Positions 27,965 through 36,562 of a stretch of DNA of 55,811 nt are shown one piece after another; position 1 is the stretch's first letter, and the number at the start of each line of letters is the position of its first letter. The notes under the pieces are model-generated. The model had not been told where the DNA came from and did not search any database. It saw only the letters and a list, made by a program, of their open reading frames with translations. Both the position numbers and the translations under genes were made by a program. The DNA comes from Nitrospirota bacterium (GTDB lineage Bacteria > Nitrospirota > Thermodesulfovibrionia > UBA6902), in contig JACRPZ010000012.1 in assembly GCA_016222905.1 (NCBI GenBank), forward strand, positions 1-55,811, in the 5' to 3' direction.

Positions 27965-29533
27965 TTGAGTGAGAGCCGAAGAGTAACAAAGGCGGCAGGC
28001 ATGATGTCGGCAGCCACCTTAATAAGCCGTGTGCTCGGGTTTATAAGAGACATGATATTCGCGTTATTCTTCGGCGCTACCGGAGTTTCAGATACTTTCT
28101 TCGCCGCATTCAGGATACCGAACCTCTTAAGGGAGCTTTTTGCCGAAGGCTCAATGTCAGCCGCTCTGATACCGGTCCTGACTGAATACAAACAGAAGCA
28201 TGGAGAGGAGGAAGCACGCAGGCTTGTAAAAATAGCCTTTACCTTCATCATTATAGCAGTCGGGTTTATCTGTCTGTTAGGCATTATCTTATCTCCCGTG
28301 ATCGTTTCAGGCCTTGCGCCTGGTTTTCGGGGTTCGCCGGAAAAGTTCTCTCTCACGGTCCTTCTGACAAGGATAATGTTCCCTTTTCTCTTGTTCATAA
28401 GCCTTGCCGCGCTGGTAATGGGCGCTCTGAATACAAAAAAAGTTTTTTTCATTCCCGCGCTTGCGCCCGCGATGCTGAATATCACCCTTATCATAAGTAT
28501 AGTATTTTTTGAGGCGAGGACAAGTCAGCCCATAATGGCTGCGGCAATAGGCATCATGGCCGGAGGGTTTGTTCAATTTGCGTTTCAGCTCCCTGCATTT
28601 TACAAAAATAAATTCAGCCTTGGTTTTGACACAAACTTCAGTCACCCCGGGCTCAAAAAGATGGGTGTCTTGCTGATACCCGCTACACTCGCTTTGTCCG
28701 TGAATCAGATAAATATCGTTGTCAGCAATATCCTTGCCTCATATCTTCCGTCCGGAAGCATCACATACCTCTTCTATTCAATGAGGCTGATACAGTTCCC
28801 TATCGGGATATTCGGGGTCGCAATGGGCGTGGCTATCCTTCCAACCCTTTCAGAGCATGCCGCAAACGGAGATTTTGAAAAGCTCAGGGATGATTTCTCC
28901 TTTGCCTTAAGACTCCTCTTTTTCATAACAATCCCTTCAATGGCCGGATTGATCTTTTTAAGGGAGCCAATTGTGAATATCCTTTTTCAGAGAGGGAAAT
29001 TTGACTATGCCGCAACTATCAATACGGCGCAGGCTCTGCTCTTTTATTCTCTGGGGATATGGGCGATAGTCGGCGTGAGGATCGTTACTGCGGGCTTTTA
29101 CTCCATGCAGAACACAAAGACGCCGGTGAAGATAGCTGTTGTTGCCATGCTCACAAACATCATCCTGAGCCTTCTTCTTCTAAAGCCGATGAAACATAAC
29201 GGACTTGCCCTTGCCAATGCCGCTGCCGCATCAGTGAATTTCATCATTCTATTTATTATGTTAAGAAAGAAACTCGGCAGGGTAGACGGAAGGAAGATAC
29301 TGAATTCTGCCATAAAGATATCTTTTGCTTCCGCAATAATGGGAATTGCCGGCTGGGCAATGACAAGAAGCGATATATGGAGAGAGAGCGGCAGGCTTAT
29401 TAAAAAGGCAGGCATATTTTCAGGTGTATTTATTCTTTGCATTGCTATATATCTTTTGATGATGCATTTGATGAAGAGCGAGGAGATGAAATATCTTATT
29501 GAGATGTACAAGGAACGGAAGCAAAGAAAGTAG
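27965..29533 (+). CDS. murJ: Lipid II flippase MurJ
   Basis: This 522-residue MOP-superfamily integral membrane protein has about 14 hydrophobic segments and flips lipid II for peptidoglycan synthesis. The family N-terminus (AAGMMSAATLISRVLGFIRD), FRIPNLLRELFAEGSMSAALIPV and SVNQINIVVSNILAS are conserved. The start is TTG, seven bases after GAGGAAA. Confidence 0.93.
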   Translation: MSESRRVTKAAGMMSAATLISRVLGFIRDMIFALFFGATGVSDTFFAAFRIPNLLRELFAEGSMSAALIPVLTEYKQKHGEEEARRLVKIAFTFIIIAVGFICLLGIILSPVIVSGLAPGFRGSPEKFSLTVLLTRIMFPFLLFISLAALVMGALNTKKVFFIPALAPAMLNITLIISIVFFEARTSQPIMAAAIGIMAGGFVQFAFQLPAFYKNKFSLGFDTNFSHPGLKKMGVLLIPATLALSVNQINIVVSNILASYLPSGSITYLFYSMRLIQFPIGIFGVAMGVAILPTLSEHAANGDFEKLRDDFSFALRLLFFITIPSMAGLIFLREPIVNILFQRGKFDYAATINTAQALLFYSLGIWAIVGVRIVTAGFYSMQNTKTPVKIAVVAMLTNIILSLLLLKPMKHNGLALANAAAASVNFIILFIMLRKKLGRVDGRKILNSAIKISFASAIMGIAGWAMTRSDIWRESGRLIKKAGIFSGVFILCIAIYLLMMHLMKSEEMKYLIEMYKERKQRK

Positions 29534-29628
29534 CGTCTGATATTGTTGAGGTATTCAGAATGAAGAGTGTTGAGGGAGCATAAAGCGGCCAATCTCTTTG
29601 TGCTATAATCAATCAAAAGGAGGTGAAG

Positions 29629-29871
29629 ATGAAAGAAAACCTTCAGCATACAATTAAGGCATTTATTAGGCAGGGTGAGAAATACTATGTTGCCGAATGT
29701 CTTGAGATACCGGTTGTCACTCAAGGAAAAACCCTTGATGAGGCTGTCGAAAATCTCAAGGAGGCAGTTGCTCTGCATTTAGAGGGTGAAAACCTTGAAC
29801 AGTTTGGGCTTGTGTCAAGCCCGACGTTAATCATAACTATGGAAGCGGAACCAGTGGCAAATGTCGCCTAA
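29629..29871 (+). CDS. hicB: HicB-like antitoxin
   Basis: This 80-residue protein has the HicB-type fold. A YYVAECLEIPVVTQGKTLDEA segment is followed by a NLKEAVALHL helix, typical of partial RNase-H-like antitoxins. The ATG at 29629 follows AAAGGAGG. An in-frame GTG at 29623 overlaps that site. It overlaps the downstream toxin by 11 bases. HicB usually neutralises HicA and represses the operon. Confidence 0.85.
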   Translation: MKENLQHTIKAFIRQGEKYYVAECLEIPVVTQGKTLDEAVENLKEAVALHLEGENLEQFGLVSSPTLIITMEAEPVANVA

Positions 29872-30109
29872 GTTAAAGAGGCTCTCAGGTAAAGAAGTAT
29901 TATCCATACTTTCAAAATTCGGATTTTCAGTTCATTCGCAAAGAGGTAGTCATGTAAAATTAAGGCGCACTTCAACTGCGGGAGAGGTGCAATCTTTAAC
30001 TATGGTAATGCACGATGAACTCGATATTGGAACGTTGAGAGCTATTATCAGACAAGCCAGCCGATTTATCCCGGAAGAACATCTCAGAAAAGAATTTTAT
30101 TCTGAGTAG
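29861..30109 (+). CDS. hicA: HicA-like mRNA interferase toxin
   Basis: This 82-residue protein has the HicA double-stranded-RNA-binding-like fold. KRLSGKEVLSILSKFGF is the N-terminal helix, and the catalytic His31 is in RGSHVKLRR. It then has TMVMHDELDIGTLRAII. The expected role is cleavage of mRNA when the antitoxin is lost. It follows hicB with an 11-base overlap. The gene order is antitoxin first. Confidence 0.87.
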   Translation: MSPKLKRLSGKEVLSILSKFGFSVHSQRGSHVKLRRTSTAGEVQSLTMVMHDELDIGTLRAIIRQASRFIPEEHLRKEFYSE

Positions 30110-30197
30110 CCTATGCTGAACTGCGTAGAAGAAAAACTTCCTCTCATTTACTCTATATACAGTAAAATAACGACATTAAAAAGTTATCGGAGGCATA

Positions 30198-30821
30198 ATG
30201 ATAATTAAAAAATTAACTGTAGGTCCTCTTGAGGAGAATACTTATATCATAGGGGATGAAGCTTCAAAGAAGGCTATTGTCATTGATCCCGGAGATGAGC
30301 CTGACAGGATTATGGAGGTCATCAGGAAGAACGGATTTGAGATTGCCGCTCTTGTTTGTACGCACGGCCACTTTGATCATGTCGGGGCGTGCGGCGACAT
30401 AAGGAAAGAAACAGGGGCAAAGATCCTTATGCACAAAGAGGATATCGAGACATACCAAATGGCTAAAGATCATGCCGCCTTCTGGGGCTTCGATGTTGAT
30501 GATCTTCCTGAGCCTGACGGTTTTCTTAGCGAGGGAGACGAGGTGAAGGCAGGCGGTTTGGCCTTCAAAGTCATGCATACCCCGGGGCATAGTCCCGGAG
30601 GAATATCTCTTTACGGAGAAGGCATTGTAATCACGGGAGACACGATATTTCAGGGCTCTGTGGGAAGGACGGATTTTCCGGGAGGGAGTGTTGAAAAGCT
30701 TAGTGAATCATTCAGGCGTTTGCTTGCTCTGCCGGAAGATACAAAGGTATTTGCAGGACACGGCCCTGAGACAACTATAGGAAGAGAGAAGAGGGAGAAC
30801 TTCTTTGTTGGTGAGCTTTAA
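30198..30821 (+). CDS. MBL-fold metallohydrolase (glyoxalase II-like)
   Basis: This 207-residue metallo-beta-lactamase-fold hydrolase has the metal motif THGHFDH (His56, His58, Asp60, His61). HTPGHSPGG, GDTIFQGSVGRTD and the final AGHGPETT complete the binuclear site. The protein belongs to the YcbL/GloB-related group, so a thioester or lactoylglutathione-type substrate is plausible but not proven. AUG is preceded by CGGAGG. Confidence 0.85.
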   Translation: MIIKKLTVGPLEENTYIIGDEASKKAIVIDPGDEPDRIMEVIRKNGFEIAALVCTHGHFDHVGACGDIRKETGAKILMHKEDIETYQMAKDHAAFWGFDVDDLPEPDGFLSEGDEVKAGGLAFKVMHTPGHSPGGISLYGEGIVITGDTIFQGSVGRTDFPGGSVEKLSESFRRLLALPEDTKVFAGHGPETTIGREKRENFFVGEL

Positions 30822-30825
30822 AGTC

Positions 30826-31527
30826 TTAACCTTTTCTTGCCTCAATTAATTTCTTTGCAGTGGACCTTATGGCGTCCGGGACATTCTTATCTATTCCAAT
30901 CTTAGCCAGGTCTTTTATTCTCAGAATTTTAATATGCTTCAGGGCAATTCCGACGGGTGTCTTTGAATTTGATACAAGGGCAAATACTATCTGGTAGTTT
31001 TTTATCCACTCTTTTTTCCTGGCGATCTCCCTTATTATATCTATGGAAGTTGTCTTCTGTTTTGCAAGCAGCTCGATCTCAGTATCAGTGATCTTGGGGT
31101 TATTCAGCACGGCATTCATTACTTGCGGGTTCGTATCCCGCAGCAGGATTGATCTGATTTCATGACTTCCCCTGAGAGCAAGCTGCAGCTTTTCGCCCAT
31201 TTTCAGCCCCTGAATTGTCTGAAGCATACGCTTGGTTTTACGCTCACTGAAAGACTCGCGGTCTTCATCGGAAGCAGTATGCTCCGGCACAATCTCTTTT
31301 TTTACCGCGGGGACAGGGAGCTTTAATGTTTCTGCCGCGAGCTGCCGGGCATCTTCAGGGGTTAAGGGATGATTTATAAGAAAGGTGAGAATATCAGGCC
31401 GGTGAATGTTGCTTTCAATTATTTCTTTAAATAGTGACGCCTCGGTAAAGCTGTCCAACAAAAGCACCTCAACAACATTTTCTGACATAGTTGAGAGATC
31501 AAATTCTATCTGCTTAAATGTTTCCAT
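30826..31527 (-). CDS. Conserved alpha-helical (HEAT/LRV-like) hypothetical protein
   Basis: I do not recognise a function. The 233-residue product is acidic and alpha-helical throughout, with no signal peptide or membrane segment. From about residue 110 it shows a repeated helical pattern (for example LLRDTNPQVMNAVLNNPKI and TEIELLAKQKTTSIDIIREI), like leucine-rich-variant or HEAT-type repeats. Residues 75-100 are low-complexity linker. It converges with the MBL gene, four bases apart. Confidence 0.6.
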   Translation of the reverse strand: METFKQIEFDLSTMSENVVEVLLLDSFTEASLFKEIIESNIHRPDILTFLINHPLTPEDARQLAAETLKLPVPAVKKEIVPEHTASDEDRESFSERKTKRMLQTIQGLKMGEKLQLALRGSHEIRSILLRDTNPQVMNAVLNNPKITDTEIELLAKQKTTSIDIIREIARKKEWIKNYQIVFALVSNSKTPVGIALKHIKILRIKDLAKIGIDKNVPDAIRSTAKKLIEARKG

Positions 31528-31616
31528 AGGTCAATATTACACGGTTTAAATATGCATGGTCAAGAAAAAGGAAGGAATTTTAATGGCGACTTATTATTAT
31601 GACTGTCAATGACCCT

Positions 31617-32372
31617 TTAATCAGGGTTGGAAATCCGGCTGAGATATATTAAGAACTCCGCATTTCCTTTCGGCCCTCTGACAGGTGATTCTGCTAAACC
31701 TTTGACCTCAAGCCCCATATCGCTAACTGCGTCTTTTATTTTCTCAATAACCTCAAATCTCTTTGCTTCATCTCTGACCACCCCGCCTTTGCGGACATCC
31801 TTTCTCTCCACTTCAAACTGCGGTTTTATCAGAGCGATTATCTCTCCTGACGCTTTTAAAAATTCCAGGGCTTTCGGGATGACCTTCAGAAGAGATATGA
31901 ATGATACATCAATGGCGATTATATCAATTATGTCAGGGACAGCGTTCTTGTCGAGGTATCTTATATTTGTCTTTTCCAGCAGGACAACCCTTGCGTCATT
32001 TCTAAGCTTCAGGTCTATTTGTCCGTAACCAACATCAATTGCATAAACCTTTTTAGCGCCATGCTGCAAAAGACAGTCGGTAAAACCGCCGGTTGAAGCG
32101 CCTATGTCCATTGCGATCTTATCTTTCACATTTATGCCGAAAGTATCTATTGCATGTTTTAGTTTTAATCCTCCCCGGCTGACATAAGGCATCTTCTTCA
32201 GTATTTCAAGAGCGGCGTCAGATCTTACAGACATTCCGGCCTTATCAACGGTCAGGCCGTTTACTTTGATATCCCCTGCGAGTATCAATGCCTTTGCCTT
32301 CTCCCTGCTTTCAACAAGGCCTTTGTCGAAGAGTAATTTATCGAGGCGGATTTTTTGAGAGATTAAGGACAT
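31617..32372 (-). CDS. tlyA: TlyA-family rRNA 2'-O-methyltransferase
   Basis: This 251-residue protein has an N-terminal S4 RNA-binding domain (RLDKLLFDKGLVESREKAKA) and an FtsJ-type methyltransferase domain. The SAM-binding loop is DIGASTGGFTDCLLQ, and AIDVSFISL and IKPQFEVE follow. TlyA methylates ribosomal RNA in actinobacteria. In other phyla the substrate is usually inferred, and a haemolysin role is doubtful. It lies downstream of dxs, a common neighbour. Confidence 0.87.
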   Translation of the reverse strand: MSLISQKIRLDKLLFDKGLVESREKAKALILAGDIKVNGLTVDKAGMSVRSDAALEILKKMPYVSRGGLKLKHAIDTFGINVKDKIAMDIGASTGGFTDCLLQHGAKKVYAIDVGYGQIDLKLRNDARVVLLEKTNIRYLDKNAVPDIIDIIAIDVSFISLLKVIPKALEFLKASGEIIALIKPQFEVERKDVRKGGVVRDEAKRFEVIEKIKDAVSDMGLEVKGLAESPVRGPKGNAEFLIYLSRISNPD

Positions 32373-32429
32373 ATTTTTGTGATTTTGAGTTTAGACAGAA
32401 ACGATTTAGGAATTTAATGCAACGGGCGC

Positions 32430-34295
32430 TTATTTACCTGCTAATGCCAGCGCTTCTTTTGCAATGCCCTCTGCATCGAGGCCGAGTTTTTTCCTCAATA
32501 TGCTTTGAGTTCCCTGCTCAATAAATCTGTCCGGAATGCCAAGCATCTTTATCTTCAGTCCGTCAACACCGGCCTTATTCAACTCCTCCATTACAGCGCT
32601 TCCGAAACCGCCGGAAACCGTATTCTCTTCTACTGTAAGTATGATTTTAGTCTCTCTTGCGAGTTGTGATATGAGGTCTATATCAAGCGGTTTGACGAAT
32701 CTTGCGTTTACTACACATGCGCTGACCCCCATCTTCTCTATCATATCTGCGGCGGCAACAGCCGGTAAAACAGCGCTCCCTATGGCTATGATAAGTATAT
32801 CCTTACCCTCTCTCATGATTTCAGCTTTGCCCAGAGGGATTGTATTTATCTCTGCCGCCTCCTGTCCATTTGTGACAGAACCCCTCGGATATCTTATCGC
32901 GCTTGGACCGTCATGGGACAGGACGGTCTTCAGCATCTGTCCGAGTTCATTCCCGTCTTTTGGCGCCATAACAATCAGATTGGGGATATGCCTGAGATAG
33001 GAGAGATCGAATGCACCGTTATGTGTTGGGCCGTCCTCTCCGACAATACCTGCCCTGTCAATCGCAAATACAACAGACAGGTTCTGTAGGCATACATCGT
33101 GAATGATCTCATCGTATGACCTCTGAAGGAATGTTGAATATATTGCCACAACAGGCTTTAAACCCTGTGTAGCAAGGCCTGCGGCAAAAGTTACGGCATG
33201 AGGCTCTGCAATGCCCACGTCATAAAATCTCTTCGGAAAATTATTTACAAATTCACCAAGTCCTGTGCCTTCTGTCATCGCGGCGGTTATCGCAACAATA
33301 CGGGGATCATCTTTTGCAAGGCGTACAAGAAAATAACCGAAGATCTCGCTGTAAGATTTTTTTCCAGAAGAACGGACTTCACCGGTTTCTATATCAAAGG
33401 GGCCTATGCCGTGAAAGATTCCTGGGCTCTTCTCTGCCGGCTCATAGCCTTTGCCTTTCTTTGTTATCGTATGAATTAAAACAGGGCCGGGGAAATCCTT
33501 AAATCTCTTAAAGGTCTCGATCATCATATCAATCCTGTGCCCGTCAACAGGACCGACATACTGGAAACCCAATTCCTCAAACAAAATCCCCGGCACTATG
33601 AAGCCTTTTACTGTCTCTTCCGCTTTCTGCGCGATCTTCAGAACTGATTCTCCGACACTCGGTATGCGCTCGAGAAATGATTTTGTCTCTTTCTTTATCT
33701 TTGTGTAAATATCCCCCATCAATATTCTTCTCAGATAAGCGGATAAAGCTCCGACATTGGGAGATATGGACATCTCATTATCATTAAGTATGACGATAAT
33801 ATCTTTCTTCAGATGGCCTGCGTGGTTCAGTCCTTCAAACGCAAGCCCCGCAGTTAATGCTCCGTCGCCGATAACCGGTATTACCTTGAAATGTTCTTTC
33901 TTCCTGTCTCTTGCCTCGGCAATTCCGAGAGCGGCTGAGATGGATGTTGAACTGTGGCCTGTGCCGAAGGCATCATGAGGGCTCTCTGTAATTTTCGGGA
34001 AACCGGAGATGCCCTCATGTTGCCTGATGGTAGGGAAACCCTCCAGTCTTCCGGTAAGCAGTTTGTGCGCATATGATTGATGCCCGACATCCCATATTAT
34101 CTTGTCTACAGGAGAATTGAATACATAATGCAGGGCGATTGTCAGATCAATAACTCCGAGGTTCGAGGCGAGATGCCCTCCGTTGACAGCGACCCTCTCG
34201 ATAATCAGCTCTCTTAACTCACCCGCAAGTTCAGTTAATTCCGGCATTGTGAGTTTCTTGAGATCTTCAGGGCTTTTTATTTTTTCTATATGCAT
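32430..34295 (-). CDS. dxs: 1-deoxy-D-xylulose-5-phosphate synthase
   Basis: This 621-residue thiamin-diphosphate enzyme condenses pyruvate and glyceraldehyde-3-phosphate in the first step of the MEP isoprenoid pathway. WDVGHQSYAHKLLTG, GTGHSSTSISAALG and the TPP motif GDGALTAG begin the first domain. VEEPVDGHR-like VGPVDGHRID and the second-domain DGPTHNGAFDL are also present. The length matches the family. ispA lies upstream and tlyA downstream on the same strand. Confidence 0.96.
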   Translation of the reverse strand: MHIEKIKSPEDLKKLTMPELTELAGELRELIIERVAVNGGHLASNLGVIDLTIALHYVFNSPVDKIIWDVGHQSYAHKLLTGRLEGFPTIRQHEGISGFPKITESPHDAFGTGHSSTSISAALGIAEARDRKKEHFKVIPVIGDGALTAGLAFEGLNHAGHLKKDIIVILNDNEMSISPNVGALSAYLRRILMGDIYTKIKKETKSFLERIPSVGESVLKIAQKAEETVKGFIVPGILFEELGFQYVGPVDGHRIDMMIETFKRFKDFPGPVLIHTITKKGKGYEPAEKSPGIFHGIGPFDIETGEVRSSGKKSYSEIFGYFLVRLAKDDPRIVAITAAMTEGTGLGEFVNNFPKRFYDVGIAEPHAVTFAAGLATQGLKPVVAIYSTFLQRSYDEIIHDVCLQNLSVVFAIDRAGIVGEDGPTHNGAFDLSYLRHIPNLIVMAPKDGNELGQMLKTVLSHDGPSAIRYPRGSVTNGQEAAEINTIPLGKAEIMREGKDILIIAIGSAVLPAVAAADMIEKMGVSACVVNARFVKPLDIDLISQLARETKIILTVEENTVSGGFGSAVMEELNKAGVDGLKIKMLGIPDRFIEQGTQSILRKKLGLDAEGIAKEALALAGK

Positions 34296-34320
34296 AATTC
34301 AAATATCGCAGTCTTATAAT

Positions 34321-34427
34321 CTAACAGATTACTGAAAAAGTCCATATATATTAAAAACAACTGGATTCCCGTTTTCACGGGAATGACGACCAAATGCGTA
34401 AAAATAGTTTTTTGACAGCCTGCTAAT
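34321..34427. mobile_element. MITE-like element between ispA and dxs
   Basis: The ends TAACAGATTACTGAAAAAGT (from about 34322) and, inverted, TTAGCAGGCTGTCAAAAAAC (to about 34427) are imperfect terminal inverted repeats. An inner REP-like hairpin (ATTCCCG/CGGGAAT, 34365-34384, followed by GACG) lies within. There is no coding capacity. The right end supplies the ispA stop codon (TAG, 34425-34423). Confidence 0.5.
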
Positions 34428-35310
34428 TTTTTCTCTCCAACATATATTTTGCTATCTCTCTCAGCGGCTCTGCTTTTTCGTCAAAAGCTTTTATCGCTGC
34501 AAGTGAATCATTTATAAGTCCCTTGGCGATCTCTTTAGATTTTTTTAGTCCGTATAATGACGGATATGTATTCTTGCTTTTTGCAATGTCTGAGCCTGTT
34601 GTCTTTCCGGTCTCTTCCGGTGTGCCTGTTATGTCAAGAATATCGTCAATGACCTGAAATGCAAGCCCAACCTTCTCGCCGTACTTTGTCAATGCATTGA
34701 GTTTAGCGGAAGAGGCGTTTGCCATAATGGCTCCTATCCGTATTGCTCCTTTTATGAATGTCCCGGTCTTGTGCTGATGAATGTAGAGCAGCTCTCTCTT
34801 TTTGGCTCTCTTGCCCTCAAGCATTATATCAACAAGCTGGCCGCCAACCATGCCTTCGGGGCCGCAGGCGTGAGTAAGCTCTCTGATAACGCTTATAAGC
34901 ATCTCCGGAGGAGCCTTTACTCCGGCAATAATGCCGAAGGCATCTGTTAAAAGGGCGTCTCCTGCAAGTATTGCCGCTGCCTCGCCGAAGACCCTGTGAT
35001 TTGTCGGTCTATTCCGCCTTAAATCATCATCGTCCATGGCAGGCAAGTCGTCATGTATAAGAGAATAGGTATGTATAAGCTCAAGGGATGCTGCAACAGG
35101 CATGATCTCCTCTGACCTTCCCCCGGCAGCCTCATAAGCGGCGATGCAGAAGACCGGCCTTATCCTCTTGCCTCCTGCCATTAATGAATATGACATAGCT
35201 TCCGAAAGGAGGGCAGGGCATTCCTTCTGCTTTTTAAGGCCGCCTGTGTAAGCCTTAAGAAAGCCGTCAATAAGTTTCTGCTTTTTCTTCAGATAGGTAT
35301 TTAAATCCAA
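34423..35310 (-). CDS. ispA: Polyprenyl (farnesyl/geranylgeranyl) diphosphate synthase
   Basis: This 295-residue short-chain trans-prenyl synthase has the first aspartate-rich motif HDDLPAMDDDDLRR and the second in FQVIDDILDITG. GGKRIRP is the substrate-binding segment, and KTG with GSD near the end are typical. It should make C15 or C20 diphosphate for the quinone and undecaprenyl routes. The gene precedes dxs on the same strand, separated by a MITE-like insertion, and the stop codon lies in that element. Confidence 0.92.
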   Translation of the reverse strand: MDLNTYLKKKQKLIDGFLKAYTGGLKKQKECPALLSEAMSYSLMAGGKRIRPVFCIAAYEAAGGRSEEIMPVAASLELIHTYSLIHDDLPAMDDDDLRRNRPTNHRVFGEAAAILAGDALLTDAFGIIAGVKAPPEMLISVIRELTHACGPEGMVGGQLVDIMLEGKRAKKRELLYIHQHKTGTFIKGAIRIGAIMANASSAKLNALTKYGEKVGLAFQVIDDILDITGTPEETGKTTGSDIAKSKNTYPSLYGLKKSKEIAKGLINDSLAAIKAFDEKAEPLREIAKYMLERKN

Positions 35311-35643
35311 TGAGTTGTCCTATAAACGTTAAAATGGAGTAGTTTTATTATAAAAGAATGAATATATTTTTGCTTTCCTCTTACTCAGATTCAGGCGTTT
35401 TTTAGAGTTGAAAGATTAGAGTAAATAGGGAATGGAGTATTTAGAATTACCGTAAGATGAACTATCATATCAAAATAGGCCGTCCAATATAATCCGATTC
35501 ATTGGTATTCAAAAGCTGCTGAGAAGACAACCGCTTGATTTTCCTCTATATTCACCGCTGGTATAGAAGTTGCTTAATGTAGCAATATACTTGTCCGAAA
35601 TACTTTTTTATTAACAGTATATGCACAGTATTAAGGAGGGAAC
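35311..35643. other. Intergenic region with a sigma-54-type promoter
   Basis: This 333-base AT-rich region contains no gene. It holds the sigma-54-like site at 35559-35574, an upstream CGATTCATT (35495-35503) whose complement matches a repeat upstream of the next operon, and an AAGGAGGG ribosome binding site before the ATG at 35644. Confidence 0.5.
35559..35574 (+). promoter_or_regulatory. Sigma-54-type promoter before the small Cys protein
   Basis: TGGTAT-N5-TTGCT matches the -24/-12 consensus TGGYAY-N5-TTGCW, with GG (35560-35561) and GC (35572-35573) at the exact spacing. It is about 70 bases before the ATG. Confidence 0.6.
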
Positions 35644-35889
35644 ATGATAATAAGAGAAGACAAAAGCGATGATTCATATCTGTTCCAGTCGCAGGGAAAA
35701 AAAGAAGTGAAAATGAGAACATTGCAGGATATTATAGACTGTCTTCTAAGTGATAGCGAGAAAGAGTGTAAGCATTGCAAGAAGGTAGTTACGTGTGGAT
35801 TCACATGGCAGGCATTATTTACCCTGAATTCTTATCAGGGAGAAGGAGGCTTTAATGACTACGCGCAAAACCGTACTGTTGGTGGATGA
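35644..35889 (+). CDS. Small cysteine-containing hypothetical protein
   Basis: I do not recognise the family. The 81-residue product is hydrophilic with a cysteine cluster CKHCKKVVTC (about residues 43-52), a possible metal- or redox-binding site. It has a strong AAGGAGGG site. Its end overlaps the response regulator by 35 bases in another frame. The overlap suggests coupled translation, and the last ~12 residues may be incidental. Confidence 0.6.
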   Translation: MIIREDKSDDSYLFQSQGKKEVKMRTLQDIIDCLLSDSEKECKHCKKVVTCGFTWQALFTLNSYQGEGGFNDYAQNRTVGG

Positions 35890-36244
35890 TGAGAAGACTT
35901 TCTTGATGAGCTTGTCAGAAGGACTCGTCATGTTAAACAAAAATCTGAATGTGTTAACAGCGGAAAACGGAGAAGAGGCGATGGAGATTTTAAATTCTTC
36001 AAAGATTGACCTGCTCATCACTGACCTGAAAATGCCGAAAAAAGACGGCTTTGATTTACTGAAGCATGTATTGAAATATACCCCGGGTTTGCCGGCTATT
36101 GTGATGACGGCACATTACGATGAGAATATGTTTAGAGGCTTGAATGTGATAGGTTGGCAATGTATAGAGAAACCTCTGGATTTTGACGAGCTTTCCGAAC
36201 AGGTATGCAGTCTTCTTGAGAAAGTGGACAGGGTATGTGTATAG
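35855..36244 (+). CDS. Single-domain response regulator
   Basis: This 129-residue stand-alone REC domain has acidic residues D11, D12 and E13, phosphoacceptor D57 (LLITDLKMPKKDGFDLL), T in VMTAHYDE and lysine in CIEKPLDFDEL. It has no output domain. The ATG follows AGAAGGAGG. It follows the small cysteine protein, and both sit behind a sigma-54-like promoter, so phosphorelay to a separate activator is possible. Confidence 0.85.
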   Translation: MTTRKTVLLVDDEKTFLMSLSEGLVMLNKNLNVLTAENGEEAMEILNSSKIDLLITDLKMPKKDGFDLLKHVLKYTPGLPAIVMTAHYDENMFRGLNVIGWQCIEKPLDFDELSEQVCSLLEKVDRVCV

Positions 36245-36395
36245 GGGTTCTGAAATTTTTTGCTTGACAATCATCCGCAAATTTGAGATAGTTTGTGTAA
36301 TTGCTTGGAAGCGCAAATATAAACGGTGATTCCGGAGAAAGTTGTTGGAGATCAGCGCAACAGAAATTGTTACGGTATAAATGGGTCTGATGTTC

Positions 36396-36423
36396 AAAAT
36401 GAATCGTTTAAAATGAACCGTTT
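36396..36423 (+). promoter_or_regulatory. Tandem 14-bp direct repeat, candidate activator site
   Basis: AAAATGAATCGTTT (36396-36409) and AAAATGAACCGTTT (36410-36423) differ at one base. They lie 60-87 bases upstream of the -24 element, a normal place for an enhancer-binding protein. The AATGAATCG core occurs in the other orientation upstream of the sigma-54-like site at 35559. Confidence 0.5.
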
Positions 36424-36482
36424 TTAGCTCTTTGAATTGACAGTAAAACCATAACTCAATGATTTTAACAAGTATTCTTAAA

Positions 36483-36498
36483 TGGCATCTTTTTTGCT
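36483..36498 (+). promoter_or_regulatory. Sigma-54-type promoter of the MCO operon
   Basis: TGGCAT-N5-TTGCT has GG at 36484-36485 and GC at 36496-36497, the exact -24/-12 spacing. Transcription would start near 36509, 54 bases before the first ATG. Confidence 0.65.
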
Positions 36499-36562
36499 GT
36501 CAAGAGATGAAACTAATGAACATTATAATAAAGGCAATATTAAGTTCAAAGGAGGCTTATAA

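Larger units (their letters stand above)
36245..36562. other. Upstream regulatory region of the MCO operon
   Basis: The region has no gene. It contains the tandem 14-bp repeat (36396-36423), a sigma-54-like promoter (36483-36498) and the AAAGGAGG ribosome binding site (36549-36556). Confidence 0.55.

Noticed and set aside
27940-28494. A 184-residue minus-strand frame in murJ
   Set aside because: It is the antisense of a well-conserved MurJ and contains no recognisable domain.
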